Shown here: positions 1-9,603 of the stretch, in pieces
Numbering within the stretch: position 1 is the stretch's first letter
How the letters are laid out: each line of letters opens with the position of its first letter
Assembly: GCF_023053635.1 (NCBI RefSeq)
Contig: NC_086183.1
Location: 29,771,501 to 29,835,500 of the forward strand
Length of the DNA stretch: 64,000 bases
Source: Elgaria multicarinata webbii
Lineage: Eukaryota; Chordata; Lepidosauria; Squamata; Anguidae
Reading direction: 5' to 3'
Notes under the pieces: model-generated
What the model was told of the DNA's origin: nothing
The model's database searches: none
The model's input: the letters and a program-made list of their open reading frames with translations, nothing else
Position numbers and translations under genes: made by a program

Positions 1-365
1 CCTGGGTTCAAATTCTGAACTCAGCTGTGAACATCACTGGGTTGATCTTGGGCCAATCACTGGCCCTGTTCAGACAATGCGTTAAACCATGATGGTTAAA
101 GCATTTTGAGCTAAACGTTATGTTGTAGCATGTCATATGAACCATGACTTAGCATGTCATGTAAAACCATTCCCAAACATGGTGGCTACATAACCATGGT
201 TTCAACACACTCACTAACAATTTGATGCAAAAGGATTCATGGCCTAACCATCGCTTAGCGTGTTGTCCGAACAGGGTCATAGTCTTTTAGCCTAACCTAC
301 TTTACAGGGTTGTTGTGAAGCCCTGTACAGCTCCTCGAGAGGAAGAGTGCAATAAAAATCAAATA
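1..365 (+). repeat. CORE-SINE (MIR-like) copy split by a MITE
   Basis: The left part (1-63) has CTGGGTTCAAATTC and TTGGGCCAATCAC. The right part (277-365) has AACCTACTTTACAGGG, TTGTTGTGA and an AATAAA-rich tail. This is the order of tRNA B-box region, core and L2-like tail in MIR-type CORE-SINEs. The palindrome at 64-276 interrupts it. Confidence 0.7.
64..276. mobile_element. Palindromic MITE (CCCTGTTCAGACA ends)
   Basis: The left end CCCTGTTCAGACAATGCG and the right end GTTGTCCGAACAGGG are inverted repeats; both arms continue through the interior (AAACCATG, CCATCGCTTAGCG). It interrupts a SINE, so it moved. Target duplications are too worn to read. A second copy lies at 47199-47945. Confidence 0.7.
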
Positions 366-894
366 AATTGGAAAGAATTAAGTTCAGGCTCAGCGTGGCC
401 CTTCTATCGGAACCAGGACAGACCTCCACCCCACCCCACCCCACCCCCTGCCATAACTATGATCACTTTTCGTCGCTTCTGTCTGTAATCGGATTCCGCA
501 GGGCTGGCTTCTCGGCCTAGCCCTCCTGGGGTGTGTGTATGTATGGCTGACATTCAACGCCCCCCCTTTCCTGATACAAGACGCCCCACCGCATGCCAAA
601 CAAGCGGGCAATTCCAGCCGTGGCAGCGTCTGAGCTATTTCGGAGCAGCTGTGTCGGGGAAAGGGGGTTTGGCATTGTGTTACGCCCAAAATGAATCCAA
701 GCCACATTACATGTGGTGGCGAGATCCAATTTTGGGCTGCAGCTCCGTGACGCTTTTCTTGAGCACCTCACTATAGAAGGACAGCTCATCCCTCTCCCTC
801 TCACTCAGGGTCTCATTCCACCCTCCCCTTTCCCAACAGTCTCCTAGACCTAGTGACTGTGTCCAGCCTGGCTTCTTCTCCCTATATCCCAAGT
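366..894. other. No gene or known repeat seen
   Basis: It holds a short C/A-rich run (CCACCCCACC) near 425-450 and otherwise unique-looking sequence. No exon-like match was recognised on either strand. Confidence 0.5.
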
Positions 895-1058
895 CAGAAT
901 GCTGGCATCTGCTTTAGCCCACTGTATGGCTGACTGGCAGCCGCTGTCCAGGGTTTCAAGCAGGATTCTTTCCTCGCCCTACCTGGAGAAGTCAGGAATC
1001 GAACCTGTGACCTTCTGAAGGCAAAGCAGGTGCTCTAATGCTGAGCGACGCCCCCTGA
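895..1058 (-). repeat. tRNA-derived SINE fragment
   Basis: On the minus strand it begins GGGGCGTCGCTCAGCATTAG and has GGTCACAGGTTCGATTCCTG, a clear tRNA A-box/B-box pair. A body (CTCCAGGTAGGGCGAGG, CCCTGGACAGCGGCTGCCAG) typical of reptile tRNA SINEs follows. The far 3' tail is missing. Confidence 0.7.
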
Positions 1059-1204
1059 GGCTCCATTACTCCTCATGCTTGTGGCGATTTTGCAGAAAGA
1101 GAGGAAGCACAGCCAGAGATCTCCTTACGTTTGGGATATATTTGGGGTGTTCGGGAGCTGCAAACTGCTTTCTCCCCAAGCTGGGAAAGGATTTTCTGCC
1201 TCCT

Positions 1205-1266
1205 TCCTTTCAAGGACTTGATGGCCTTGTAGGCCCCTTCCAACTCTGCTATTCTATGATTCTATT
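1205..1266 (+). repeat. CR1 LINE, extreme 3' end
   Basis: GATGGCCTTGTAGGCCCC then CTATTCTATGATTCTA is the standard CR1 terminus of this genome, ending in its short ATTCTATGA-type repeats. Confidence 0.85.
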
Positions 1267-1470
1267 TATTTATTACATTTATATCCCACCTTTTCCCCTC
1301 CCAAAGCGGCGTACATAACCCTCTTCCTCTCCATTTCATCCTCACAACAACCACCTTGTGAGGCAGGCTGGGCTGAGAGTCTGTGACTGGCCCAAAGTCA
1401 CCCATGGCCGAGTGAGGACTAGAACCCAGAGCTCCCGACTCCCAGTCCAACACTCTAACCACGACACCAG
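1262..1470 (-). repeat. CORE-SINE (MIR-like), near complete
   Basis: On the minus strand: tRNA-like head (GGTTAGAGTGTTGGACTGGG, GGGTTCTAGTCC), core (TTTGGGCCAGTCAC) and a tail with CACAAGGTGGTTGTTGTGAG and GGATATAAATGTAATAAATA. It abuts the CR1 end. Confidence 0.8.
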
Positions 1471-1872
1471 ACTTCTTCCGAGTTTATTAAATGGAGGTAC
1501 GGTGAGGATCTGCTTCAGGCACGCACATTTTACTCTGCAGTGGCAGTGCATCAGTCCAGTCCTTTTGCCTTAAGGAATCACCACTCCTAGCAAGCTGTTG
1601 ACCTGCTTCCCCCAGTAGACACACAAAGCTAGAGTGGGAGGGAGGGAAGCACCTTGATCTCCAAAGAGAATCTGAAACACACCCAAAAGGGGAAAGAGGA
1701 TTGTACAGATAATGTGTTAGGAAAAAAACACTTATGGTATTTGCATAAGTGCAAATAAATGAGGGCCACAAATCAAATAAAGTGGGTCAGAGGAGGATCT
1801 GGTTCTTTTATCCCCGGTTTGGCAAGGCAGTGTTGGATAATGGTGAGAGCAAGAGCTGGGCATGGAAACTCA
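1471..1872. other. Unassigned sequence
   Basis: No coding match, tandem array or palindrome was seen. A/T-rich stretches near 1720-1790 have no poly-A-tailed retroposon structure. Confidence 0.4.
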
Positions 1873-1998
1873 GGGTGCAATTCTAGGCAAGTTTAGCCAG
1901 GACAAAGTCCTACAACTACCACGGCTGGCTGGGGAATGCTGGGAGTTATAGAGCTTTTTTTCTGGCGAAACATGCATAGGATTGCGCATTTTCTTGTC
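1873..1998. mobile_element. Harbinger-type palindromic MITE, worn copy
   Basis: It starts GGGTGCAATTCTAGGC and ends GCATAGGATTGCGC, with inverted interior arms (AAGTCCTACAACTACCA, GGGAGTTATAGAGCTTTTTT). Better copies at 54390 and 31198 have 3-bp TTA/TAA target duplications. Confidence 0.65.
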
Positions 1999-2229
1999 TT
2001 GCTGCCATGTTAGCCATGAGACAGAAGAAAGGCAGATGAGATCCCTCCTTACAAGCTTTTTCAATTACTGGGAAAGGAGGAAAGAATTCCTGTCGTTTGA
2101 CAGGTTGGATGTAACGTGATGGGTGGGTGGGTGGGTTTCATTTGCGTACTTCCTGCATGTCAAACTGCTGTTAAAAGCACCTAAGAAAGGCCAGTTTCAA
2201 ACAAACAAACAAACAAACAGGAACTTTAT

Positions 2230-2755
2230 TTGGAAGGTGAATAGATTCAGGATGTAATCACAGGACACCATCTCTGGGAGGGACGAAGTATATAGCTGAG
2301 AGCCCCCTCCCTCCTGCTGTCAACTGTCTCTGCAGAGGCCACCAGTGAGGAAGGAAGCAGCAGCCAGGCACCTCTCCACCGTGCCTGGGTCCAGCTCCAG
2401 CTGAGAGCCCCCTCCCTCCTGCTACCAACTGTCTCTGCAGAGGCCACCAGTGAGGGAGGAAGCAGCAGCCAGGCACCTCTCCATCGTGCCTGGGTCCAGC
2501 TCCAGCTGAGAGCCCCCCTCCCTCCTGCTGTCAACTGTAACTGCTGAACTTTCCAACTAAGATTGTAATGCCTGAGTTTGCTTTCCTTTTCCCCCTCCTC
2601 CTCCTCCCTCCCAATCCCCTTTCCTTTTGTGTCATGTCTTTTAGATTGTAAGCCTGTGGGCAGGGACTGTCAAGAAATACTTTTGTAAGCCGCCGTGAGA
2701 GCCTTTTTTGGCTGAATGGCGGCATAAAAATCCTTAAATAAATAAATAAATATAC
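2230..2755 (+). repeat. Retroposon-like unit with internal 105-bp tandem repeat
   Basis: It runs from a unique head through a tandem array (2295-2538) to a 3' part (GATTGTAAGCCTGTGGGCAG, TTTGTAAGCCGCCGTGAGAG). It ends in CCTTAAATAAATAAATAAAT, an L2/SINE-type tail. The array has a head (to 2294), two full 105-bp units and a 34-bp partial unit. Family not recognised. Confidence 0.6.
2295..2538. repeat. 105-bp tandem repeat, 2.3 copies
   Basis: Units begin GCTGAGAGCCCCCTCCC at 2295, 2400 and 2505 and are about 97% alike by eye. The period is a multiple of three, so each strand has a repeated open frame (WSWTQARWRGAW on the minus strand). I regard this as incidental. Confidence 0.9.
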
Positions 2756-2881
2756 CAGGGATACAGAACTACTTTCAAAGATTCCATTTCAAAGACGCGC
2801 TCTGGGGCCGCACTGCAGTGTGGGGCAGGAACAAAACCAGAAGGGGTGGATCCAAAAATACCAGCATATTTTAGCTTAAAC

Positions 2882-3011
2882 CAGCCTTCCTCAACCTGGG
2901 GCACTCCAGATGTGTTGGACTACAACTCCCAGAATGCCCCAGCCAGCTGGCTGGGGCATTCTGGGAGTTGTAGTCCAACACATCTGGAGCGCCCCAGGTT
3001 GAGGAAGGCTG
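2882..3011. mobile_element. hAT MITE (CAGCCTTCCTCAACCTGG ends), intact
   Basis: A nearly perfect hairpin of about 65-bp arms. It is flanked by the direct repeat GCTTAAAC (2874-2881 and 3012-3019), an 8-bp target duplication, which places this family in hAT. Confidence 0.9.
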
Positions 3012-3039
3012 GCTTAAACGCTTCCTTCCAGGTATCGCC

Positions 3040-3500
3040 TTAAGGACATAAAAAGAGTCGGGTTGGATGAGACCAAGGGTCCATCTAGTCCAGCATTCTG
3101 TTCACACGGGGCTGTCGAATAGGAACCCACAAGCAGGACATAGGTGCAAAAGCACCCTCCAGCCCATGTTCCCCAGCCACTAGTGTACATAGGCATACGG
3201 CCTCTGATATCGGCGGTAGCACAAAGCCATCAGGGCTAGTAGCCATTGATAGCCTTCTCCTCCAGGAACTTATCCACCCTCCTTTTAAAGCCATCCAAAT
3301 TGGTGGCCATCGCTATGACTTGTGATGGTAAATTCCATCCTTTAACTCTGCGCTGCGTGAAGAAGTCTTTCCTTTTACCTGTCCTGAATCTCGCACCCAT
3401 CAGCTTCATGGGATGACCCCCGTTGGGTTCTAGTATTATGAGAGAGGGAGAAAAAAATGTCTCCTTGTCCACTTTCTCCACACCGTGCACAATTTGGAGG
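3040..3500 (-). repeat. CR1-group LINE (second subfamily), 3' fragment
   Basis: The minus strand codes the tail RDFFTQRRV-like block (read KDFFTQRRVKGWNLPSQV) and VDKFLEEKAINGY, followed by the 3' UTR with CAGCATTCTGTTCACAC-type sequence in reverse. 5' truncated. Confidence 0.85.
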
Positions 3501-4826
3501 CACTTCAACCACCAACAGAATTGGGGGGATGGGGACGACTGCAACGGGGTCATACATCACCAAATGATCCGTGGTTGAGAAAAGAGATGGGAGCAAGGAG
3601 AAGGAAAGATGGATTTCTGGGTAACGCTGGAGGGATGGGAAAAGAGAATGGATCTCCTCAATCTGTACTCCAGCAATATGCAATGGTTAGAGCAGAAAGG
3701 AACTGGTAGCCAGTACTCCCGGGTTGAAGCAGGGACTGGTGTCTAAACCAGGGTGAATGAAAATGAGAATTCCTTGCATTTAATGCTCAGTTACAAGAGG
3801 GTAATGCAGTATAGTGGTTAGCTTGTTTGGTAGTTGGAAAACCATCATTCTCCTTTTCCAAATCTGTAGCTTTGATGACCCCTGCTGGGAACTGCCAGAA
3901 TTGCAACATTTTGACAACTATCTTTAAGATTTGGCAGAACTTTTAAAAGGTTATTATTATTATTATTATTTATATAGCACCAAATAGAACTTCTGAAATC
4001 TGCTTTCGAAATGTCTAACCTGCAAGGCACACTTCTGGCATTTCTCCCATCCTAGCATAGGGCAGATAAAGATCTCTTTCTCAAAAATATTTCTTTTTCA
4101 AAGGGGATTCCAAGTTCGGGAATGTGTGAATATATTTTGGGGGGGGGCCGGGGTAACATGCCGGCACACAGGGTCACGAACGGGGCATGTTTGGATGATT
4201 TGCGAACTGCAATGAAATTCTCGTACATCCCTATGATCATTCCCTGGATGGGGTGAAAAAACACCACACAGGGCTGCTGTTTTCTGCGGCAGTCCTGTGT
4301 CCCTCTTAACCCGCTGTTTCCACGCGGGATGCGACACTTGATAACCCGTTCCACTCTGCAAGTCCTCCCTCCCTTGCTGAAGAGACTGCCGGAGCTCAGC
4401 CCTGGCGGGGGTCCCACTTGGACGGTTCCGTCCCTGGCATCCTTCCCGAGTCAGGGGGTTCTGGGAAGCACCGGAGCCTTCCGGGACAAGTCCCGGCATC
4501 CGGGAATGGCAGCGCATCCTGTACTTTCACCCTCGATTAGGCTGAGCGGAGGCAGGCGCTCTGGGAGGCCCGTCGGCACAGTAAAGCCAGACAAGGGCTT
4601 GGGGAAGGGAGTTCAACGACCTGAAAGAGGCCTTCCAGGTAGGAGCCGGCTTTCAGCCAAACTGGGGTTTGAAGCCAACTGCCTGGCCGCCAAGCCCAGC
4701 AGGAAGCGGCAGCGAGCGTAGAGCTGTAAAAGGTCTAGAAACGGGAGCAGCTACTTTCGGAGGAAAGGTTTGGGGGGCTTTTCAGTTGCAGAGGGAGGAG
4801 AGGACCACGAGTGGGACGGGATGAAG
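3501..4826. other. No gene recognised; CpG-moderate part at 4140-4720
   Basis: It contains a TTA run with an L2-like tail (3953-4000), a G run (4139-4147) and a GC-rich part around 4140-4720. TGFB1, which abuts B9D2 in mammals, was looked for here on the minus strand and no part of it was found. Confidence 0.5.
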
Positions 4827-4957
4827 CAGTTTTCCCTCAACCAGGCGGTCTCCAGCTGTGTTGGACTTCGACTCCCAGAATCCCCCAGCCAGCTGGCTGG
4901 GGGATTCTGGGAGTCGAAGTCCAACACAGCTGGAGACCGCCTGGTTGGGGAAAGCAG
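4827..4957. mobile_element. hAT MITE (CAGCCTTCC family), variant hairpin
   Basis: Arms CAACCAGGCGGTCTCCAGCT and its exact complement, with the centre CCAGCCAGCTGGCTGG. It differs from other copies at several sites, yet both arms carry the same changes. No clear target duplication. Confidence 0.8.
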
Positions 4958-7087
4958 AGAGAGAAGTCGATAAAATTAGAGTGGAGAGAGCGAAAATATT
5001 TCCTCCTTTCCCTCAGAGTACTAGAACCCAGGTTCAGCGCTCAAAAGGATGTCTGTATATTCACGGCCGACAAAAAGGAGCTCGTCTTCACGTAGCATGC
5101 CCTTCGTCTTCACGTGTACCTGCTCAACAAATCACAAACGGTCAGAGGACAGGTCTATCGTAGACACGAGGCACAACGACAGGTATACGCAAGCTCCGAA
5201 TAACAAGCGTTCGGAGCGAATGCCCGGAAAATGGCTCTTCTCCCATCAGGCCTGGCGTGTAAACATCTATGCCGCCATCGTTGGAAGAGGGGCGTTGGAC
5301 TCAGGAGGTGCCAGAAGCAACACAACGTGAACGCCCGCCCGACCTCCAAAGAAGCAGGGAATTCCATCGGAAGGGGGTCACCACACTGAAGGCTCTGCTT
5401 CTGGTGGACTCGAATCGGAGCATGGGTCTATGTGGAACCATCAACCTCGGCCCACCCCGCCCCCCAACAATTTTCCAGGCAGAATTCATTGCAAAGACAG
5501 GAGAGAGATGAAAGTGGAGGAGCTCCTGTCACTGTAACAAGATCCAGGCAGGAGGCAGTGGTGCATTGTCAGAATATATTAGGACGGTGAAATAAGCAGT
5601 ATTCATACACTGGCAGCAGATAGGATGACTTCCCCTCCACCTGCCCCCTGCAAGTGGGTTTAATCCTAGCGGCTTCCTTTCAGCCAGGATTTCTTGAGGT
5701 TGTCCGCAGCCAGAAATCCAGCTGAGGCAGGAATGTCGGAAACATCCTCTTTCACAAAAGGTTGCTGGGTTATTGTTTTAAACACCTCACTTTGGAAACG
5801 CCAACAATTAATAGCTCGCCGTTTTTACAAGCCTGGCACCACGCGGGGCCAAACCGGGCTGTGTTTTAGCCACACGCTTGTCTGCCCTGTTCACGGATAA
5901 AGTGAGCTGAGCGAGGTCAGCTGGTCGATATTCTTTCCGTGAAAAAGAGCCCACGCAGGAAAGGAAAAGTGTGACACACACACACACCTCACTTCAGTAC
6001 ACTCCATTGCTCACTTCCCAGAACGGGAGCCGTCGTGGGAGAAAATGATTTGAAATGACCGGAGCACAGCAACGTAAAAGCATGCAAAGATGGGGGTTTA
6101 CTTCCCCTCTTGCTTGCTTATATTAATGGAAAGAATAAACCCTCTCCCCACTTTATATGGGAATGGGCTGGCCATGTGGACTGCTGTCCATCACGTCTAC
6201 CTCCGTGTTTATTTGTGACTTATAAGACAGAGCGCCACCGAGTTTTTCTGAAAACGTCTAGGCCTACTCACCTGTTGGTACAAGCATCCAGAATACAAAC
6301 CAGTCCACGGGCCTCTTTCTCCTCACTGTGATGCCACAGCATGAGGCAATTTGAGTCCCAAGATAAGGAACGGACTGGGCCACTCTGGCGTGCAAGTGGT
6401 GCTAGGGAATAACTTTTCCCAGAATGCTCACCTGGCCCTCAATTGGCGCGTGTATCTGGTTGGGGCCGGTACGCGTTCACCCACCCACCTACCGTGATAT
6501 TACCTCTTCGCCCCCGAAAGCACTAGGCAAAAACAATTGGAGAAAACCCATTTAATGCAAAGGAACAAAACCAATATTCTTGACAGGAATGAAACGGGAG
6601 GGGCAGCCCTGGTGGGAACGGTGGCCCTCTCTAGGCCGAGCCATCTGGCCAAACTCTTTGGTAAAACTGCCAATCAAACCGGGAAGGATCCTGGCGGCAC
6701 CCAAAGGTGGTGTGCATTACTGCTGCTCGCGGGGCATCAGGAACACGATCGAAATGGCTCCTTACCTCGCCTGGCCAAACACCTGCCATTTGGGCCTTTT
6801 CGGGTCCCAAATCAAACTGAGGAATCTTCAGCCCGTACCTTCTGCACGTGAGCTGGAGCCTGCTTTCCTTGCAGCAGGGGAAGAGCAGCGAGGACCCATT
6901 TGCTCATCAGCAGGTACCTCTTCCTGCCCACCCGCCTGCCCCCAAACACCGCGTTCATGGCTGCAGCAGCAGAAGCCTTTCTTTCTCATGTGACGAGGTT
7001 TGCGGTCTTTGTGCCAAAGAGGATGGGGAACCTCCCTACCTCCTGGCCCTGCGGGGGCGACACTCCCGCGCTGGAGCGGCCCGGGGC
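4958..7087. other. Unassigned sequence downstream of B9D2, with an L2 scrap
   Basis: An L2 fragment on the minus strand lies at about 5325-5450 (CCATCGGAAGGGGGTCACCA, GTGGACTCGAATCGGAGCAT). The rest has no recognised repeat or exon. The B9D2 3' UTR must occupy the right end of this stretch. Short CA run near 5975. Confidence 0.5.
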
Positions 7088-7402
7088 TCAGCACTCAACG
7101 CCGTAGCGGTCAAAGTTGCGGAGGAGGATGGCCAGCTGGAGGTGGACGGTGCCCATGGCGCGGGTCTGCAGGCGGGTAGCGGTCGGCGCCCGTGTAGATC
7201 AGGTCGCTGTTGAGCAGCTGGGGGCCTCCGCCCACGAAGAGCTGGGACAGCTGCTCCTGCCACGAGCCCAGAGGGCGCCAGGTGACGCACTCCAGCTGGT
7301 GGAAGCCCGGGCTGGAGGGCACGTGGCAGAAGCCGTAGCCGTACAGCTCGGTCCGGCCAAAGGAGTCGTGGTGCCACACCTGGACGTGGAGCTTGGGCCA
7401 AC
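7088..7402 (-). CDS. B9D2: B9D2 last coding exon, with one-base frame disagreement
   Basis: The acceptor CTGCCAG ends at 7403. It codes [16 protein letters not shown] and onward to IYTGADRY. There the frame shifts at the GGG run 7174-7176 on the plus strand. The conserved ending ([21 protein letters not shown], stop at 7088-7090) continues in the next frame. Conservation on both sides argues for a base-call error or a very young change rather than an old pseudogene. Confidence 0.93.
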
Positions 7403-7443
7403 CTGGCAGGCGAACGAAAAGGGGGGAGGAGGAGGAGGAGGCT

Positions 7444-7483
<40 letters not shown>

Positions 7484-9556
7484 CAATCATTTTTATTGTT
7501 TTGCAAACATGCATGAGATAAAAAACATTACATCCAGGGAAAAAGAAAGGAAAAAGGGAAAAAAGGAAGAGCAAAGCGAAAAAGGAAAAGAGAGAAAGAA
7601 AAGAGGAAACACACACACACACAAAGGTTAAGGAGTATTTTCGGCTCTCGACGCATCCCAAATGTGAATTATATTCTCTCCTTGTTTAATTATCATTCTA
7701 TCAGTGCTGTCCATACTTAAAAGCAAATTTTAATTTCTTATTGTTGTTATTAACATGATGATGAAGTTAATAACAACAATAAATATTGTATTTTTACTTT
7801 TATATTGTATTTTATATTACGGTTTTATACTGTTGTTTTATACTTTGAATGGTTTTAATTTTTGTGAACCGCCCAGAGAGCTCCGGCTATTGGGCGGTAC
7901 AGAAATGTAATAAATAAATAAATAAATAAATAAAACTCACTTTTAAGTATGGACAGTACTTATAGAACAACCTTCCTCAACCTGGGGCAGTCCAGATGTG
8001 TTGGACTACAACTCCCAGAATGCCCCAGCCACAGTCCAACACATCTGGAGCGCCCCAGGTTGAGGAAGGCTGTTATAGAAGCATAGAATAGTAGCGTTGG
8101 AAGGGGCCTTTAAGGCCATCGAGTCCAACTCCCTGCTCTATGCAGGAATCCACCTTAAAGCATCCCTGACAGATGGTTGTCCAGTTGCCTCTTGAAGGTC
8201 TCTAGTGTGGGAGAGCCCACAACCTCCCTAGGTCATTGGTTCCATTGTCGTACTGCTCTAACAGTCAGGAAATTTTTCCTGATGTCCAGCCGGAATCTGG
8301 CTTCCTGTCATTTGAGCCCATGATTCCATGTCCTTCACAACATTCTCTCAGAAAACAGAGGACTGTAAGCTACGACAGGGTTATAACACTGCTATTTCTC
8401 CTGTGTTACATCTGGCATGGACTGAGAAAACAGTGGTTTGCATCAGTGGGCTGGTGGCTCAGATGCCAGTGGGGTGTGTGTGGGAATCCATTCCGCGTTT
8501 CAATCAGAAACAGTCAGAACCCTAAAGAGGCTAACCAAGGTGCTTCTGCCTAAAGCCAGGGCCTCTAAGCTCGTGCAGAGTTCCCTTCCTCAATTGCTAC
8601 AGCCAATTTTCTTAGGGCTGACCAACCTTACAGACTTATACTGGCTTCACTCCACTTTCATTCACTGTCATGATTCCCCCCCCCCTCTGCACGCCCCCAG
8701 AATGACCTGCGCAGATAACAATACCGGCCTACCTTACAGGGTTGTTAGGTAACATATGAGACGTGTTTGAACACTCAAAAAGCACGCTATGAATACTGAA
8801 CGTGACAATGACAACGACACTGCTGAAGGCCCTCTCCTTCAGATTCTGTCTCTCCCAACTCTTCCTCTCTCTGCCCGTCAATTCGGCAGTTCATCTTTCA
8901 TCGTTAGCCAAGGACTGGCAGTTTATGTATGTTTTGTTCATTTGGGTGTTTAAAAAAACCTTTCTGCCTGACCACTGTGTTCCCGGCAATAAAGATGGTT
9001 TATTAATTACGCGGAGCCTCGTCAGCCAGGAACAAAACGAAGAGAGCGGGAACTTTTCCGCATCAATCCACTCCCCCGCCCCACACAGGCACACACTCTC
9101 CTTTCCCAGCCTTTTTCGCCCCCACCTTTCCGGTCCGGCTCCGCTTAGCCCGAAAAGAGGCAGCGGAGAAGCCCTCGCAAAACAAACCCGCTTTGCACAG
9201 CACACAAAAGGGGCAATTAATCCTCTGCCGTTCCGACCGGCTTCCTTCGGCCGGCTGGTTCCTGAGCTCTTTTGTCTGATGGAGTGTATAATATACATGG
9301 ATTAATTTCCTTTTATATAGCCAGTTACATCGACTGTAGTGGGATGGCGGTGTGTGTGTGGGGGGGGGGGGGGGGGGGAAGAAGCAAGCGGGGAGTTGCA
9401 AGGAAGTCGAATCCAATCGTCACAAGGCCGGGAATGTGCTGCTTTTAATAATGTGCTAGTTTTATATGTTTTAATCAATTATATGTATTTTATGGGGTGT
9501 GCATTTGTGTTGTACCCCACCTCGATCCAAACGGAGAGGCAGGTAACAAATAATTA

Positions 9557-9603
<47 letters not shown>

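Noticed and set aside
2247-2534. Repeat protein with WSWTQARWRGAW units
   Set aside because: The 105-bp DNA repeat is a multiple of three, which alone yields a repeated frame; no start context, family or splice signals.
4052-4517. Possible TGFB1 first exon left of B9D2
   Set aside because: TGFB1 is expected there from mammalian order, but none of the prodomain or mature words appears on the minus strand.
7199-7486. Minus-strand frame starting with an isoleucine run and ending in serine/alanine-rich sequence
   Set aside because: It is the out-of-frame shadow of B9D2 exon 3 plus the (TTA)n tract.
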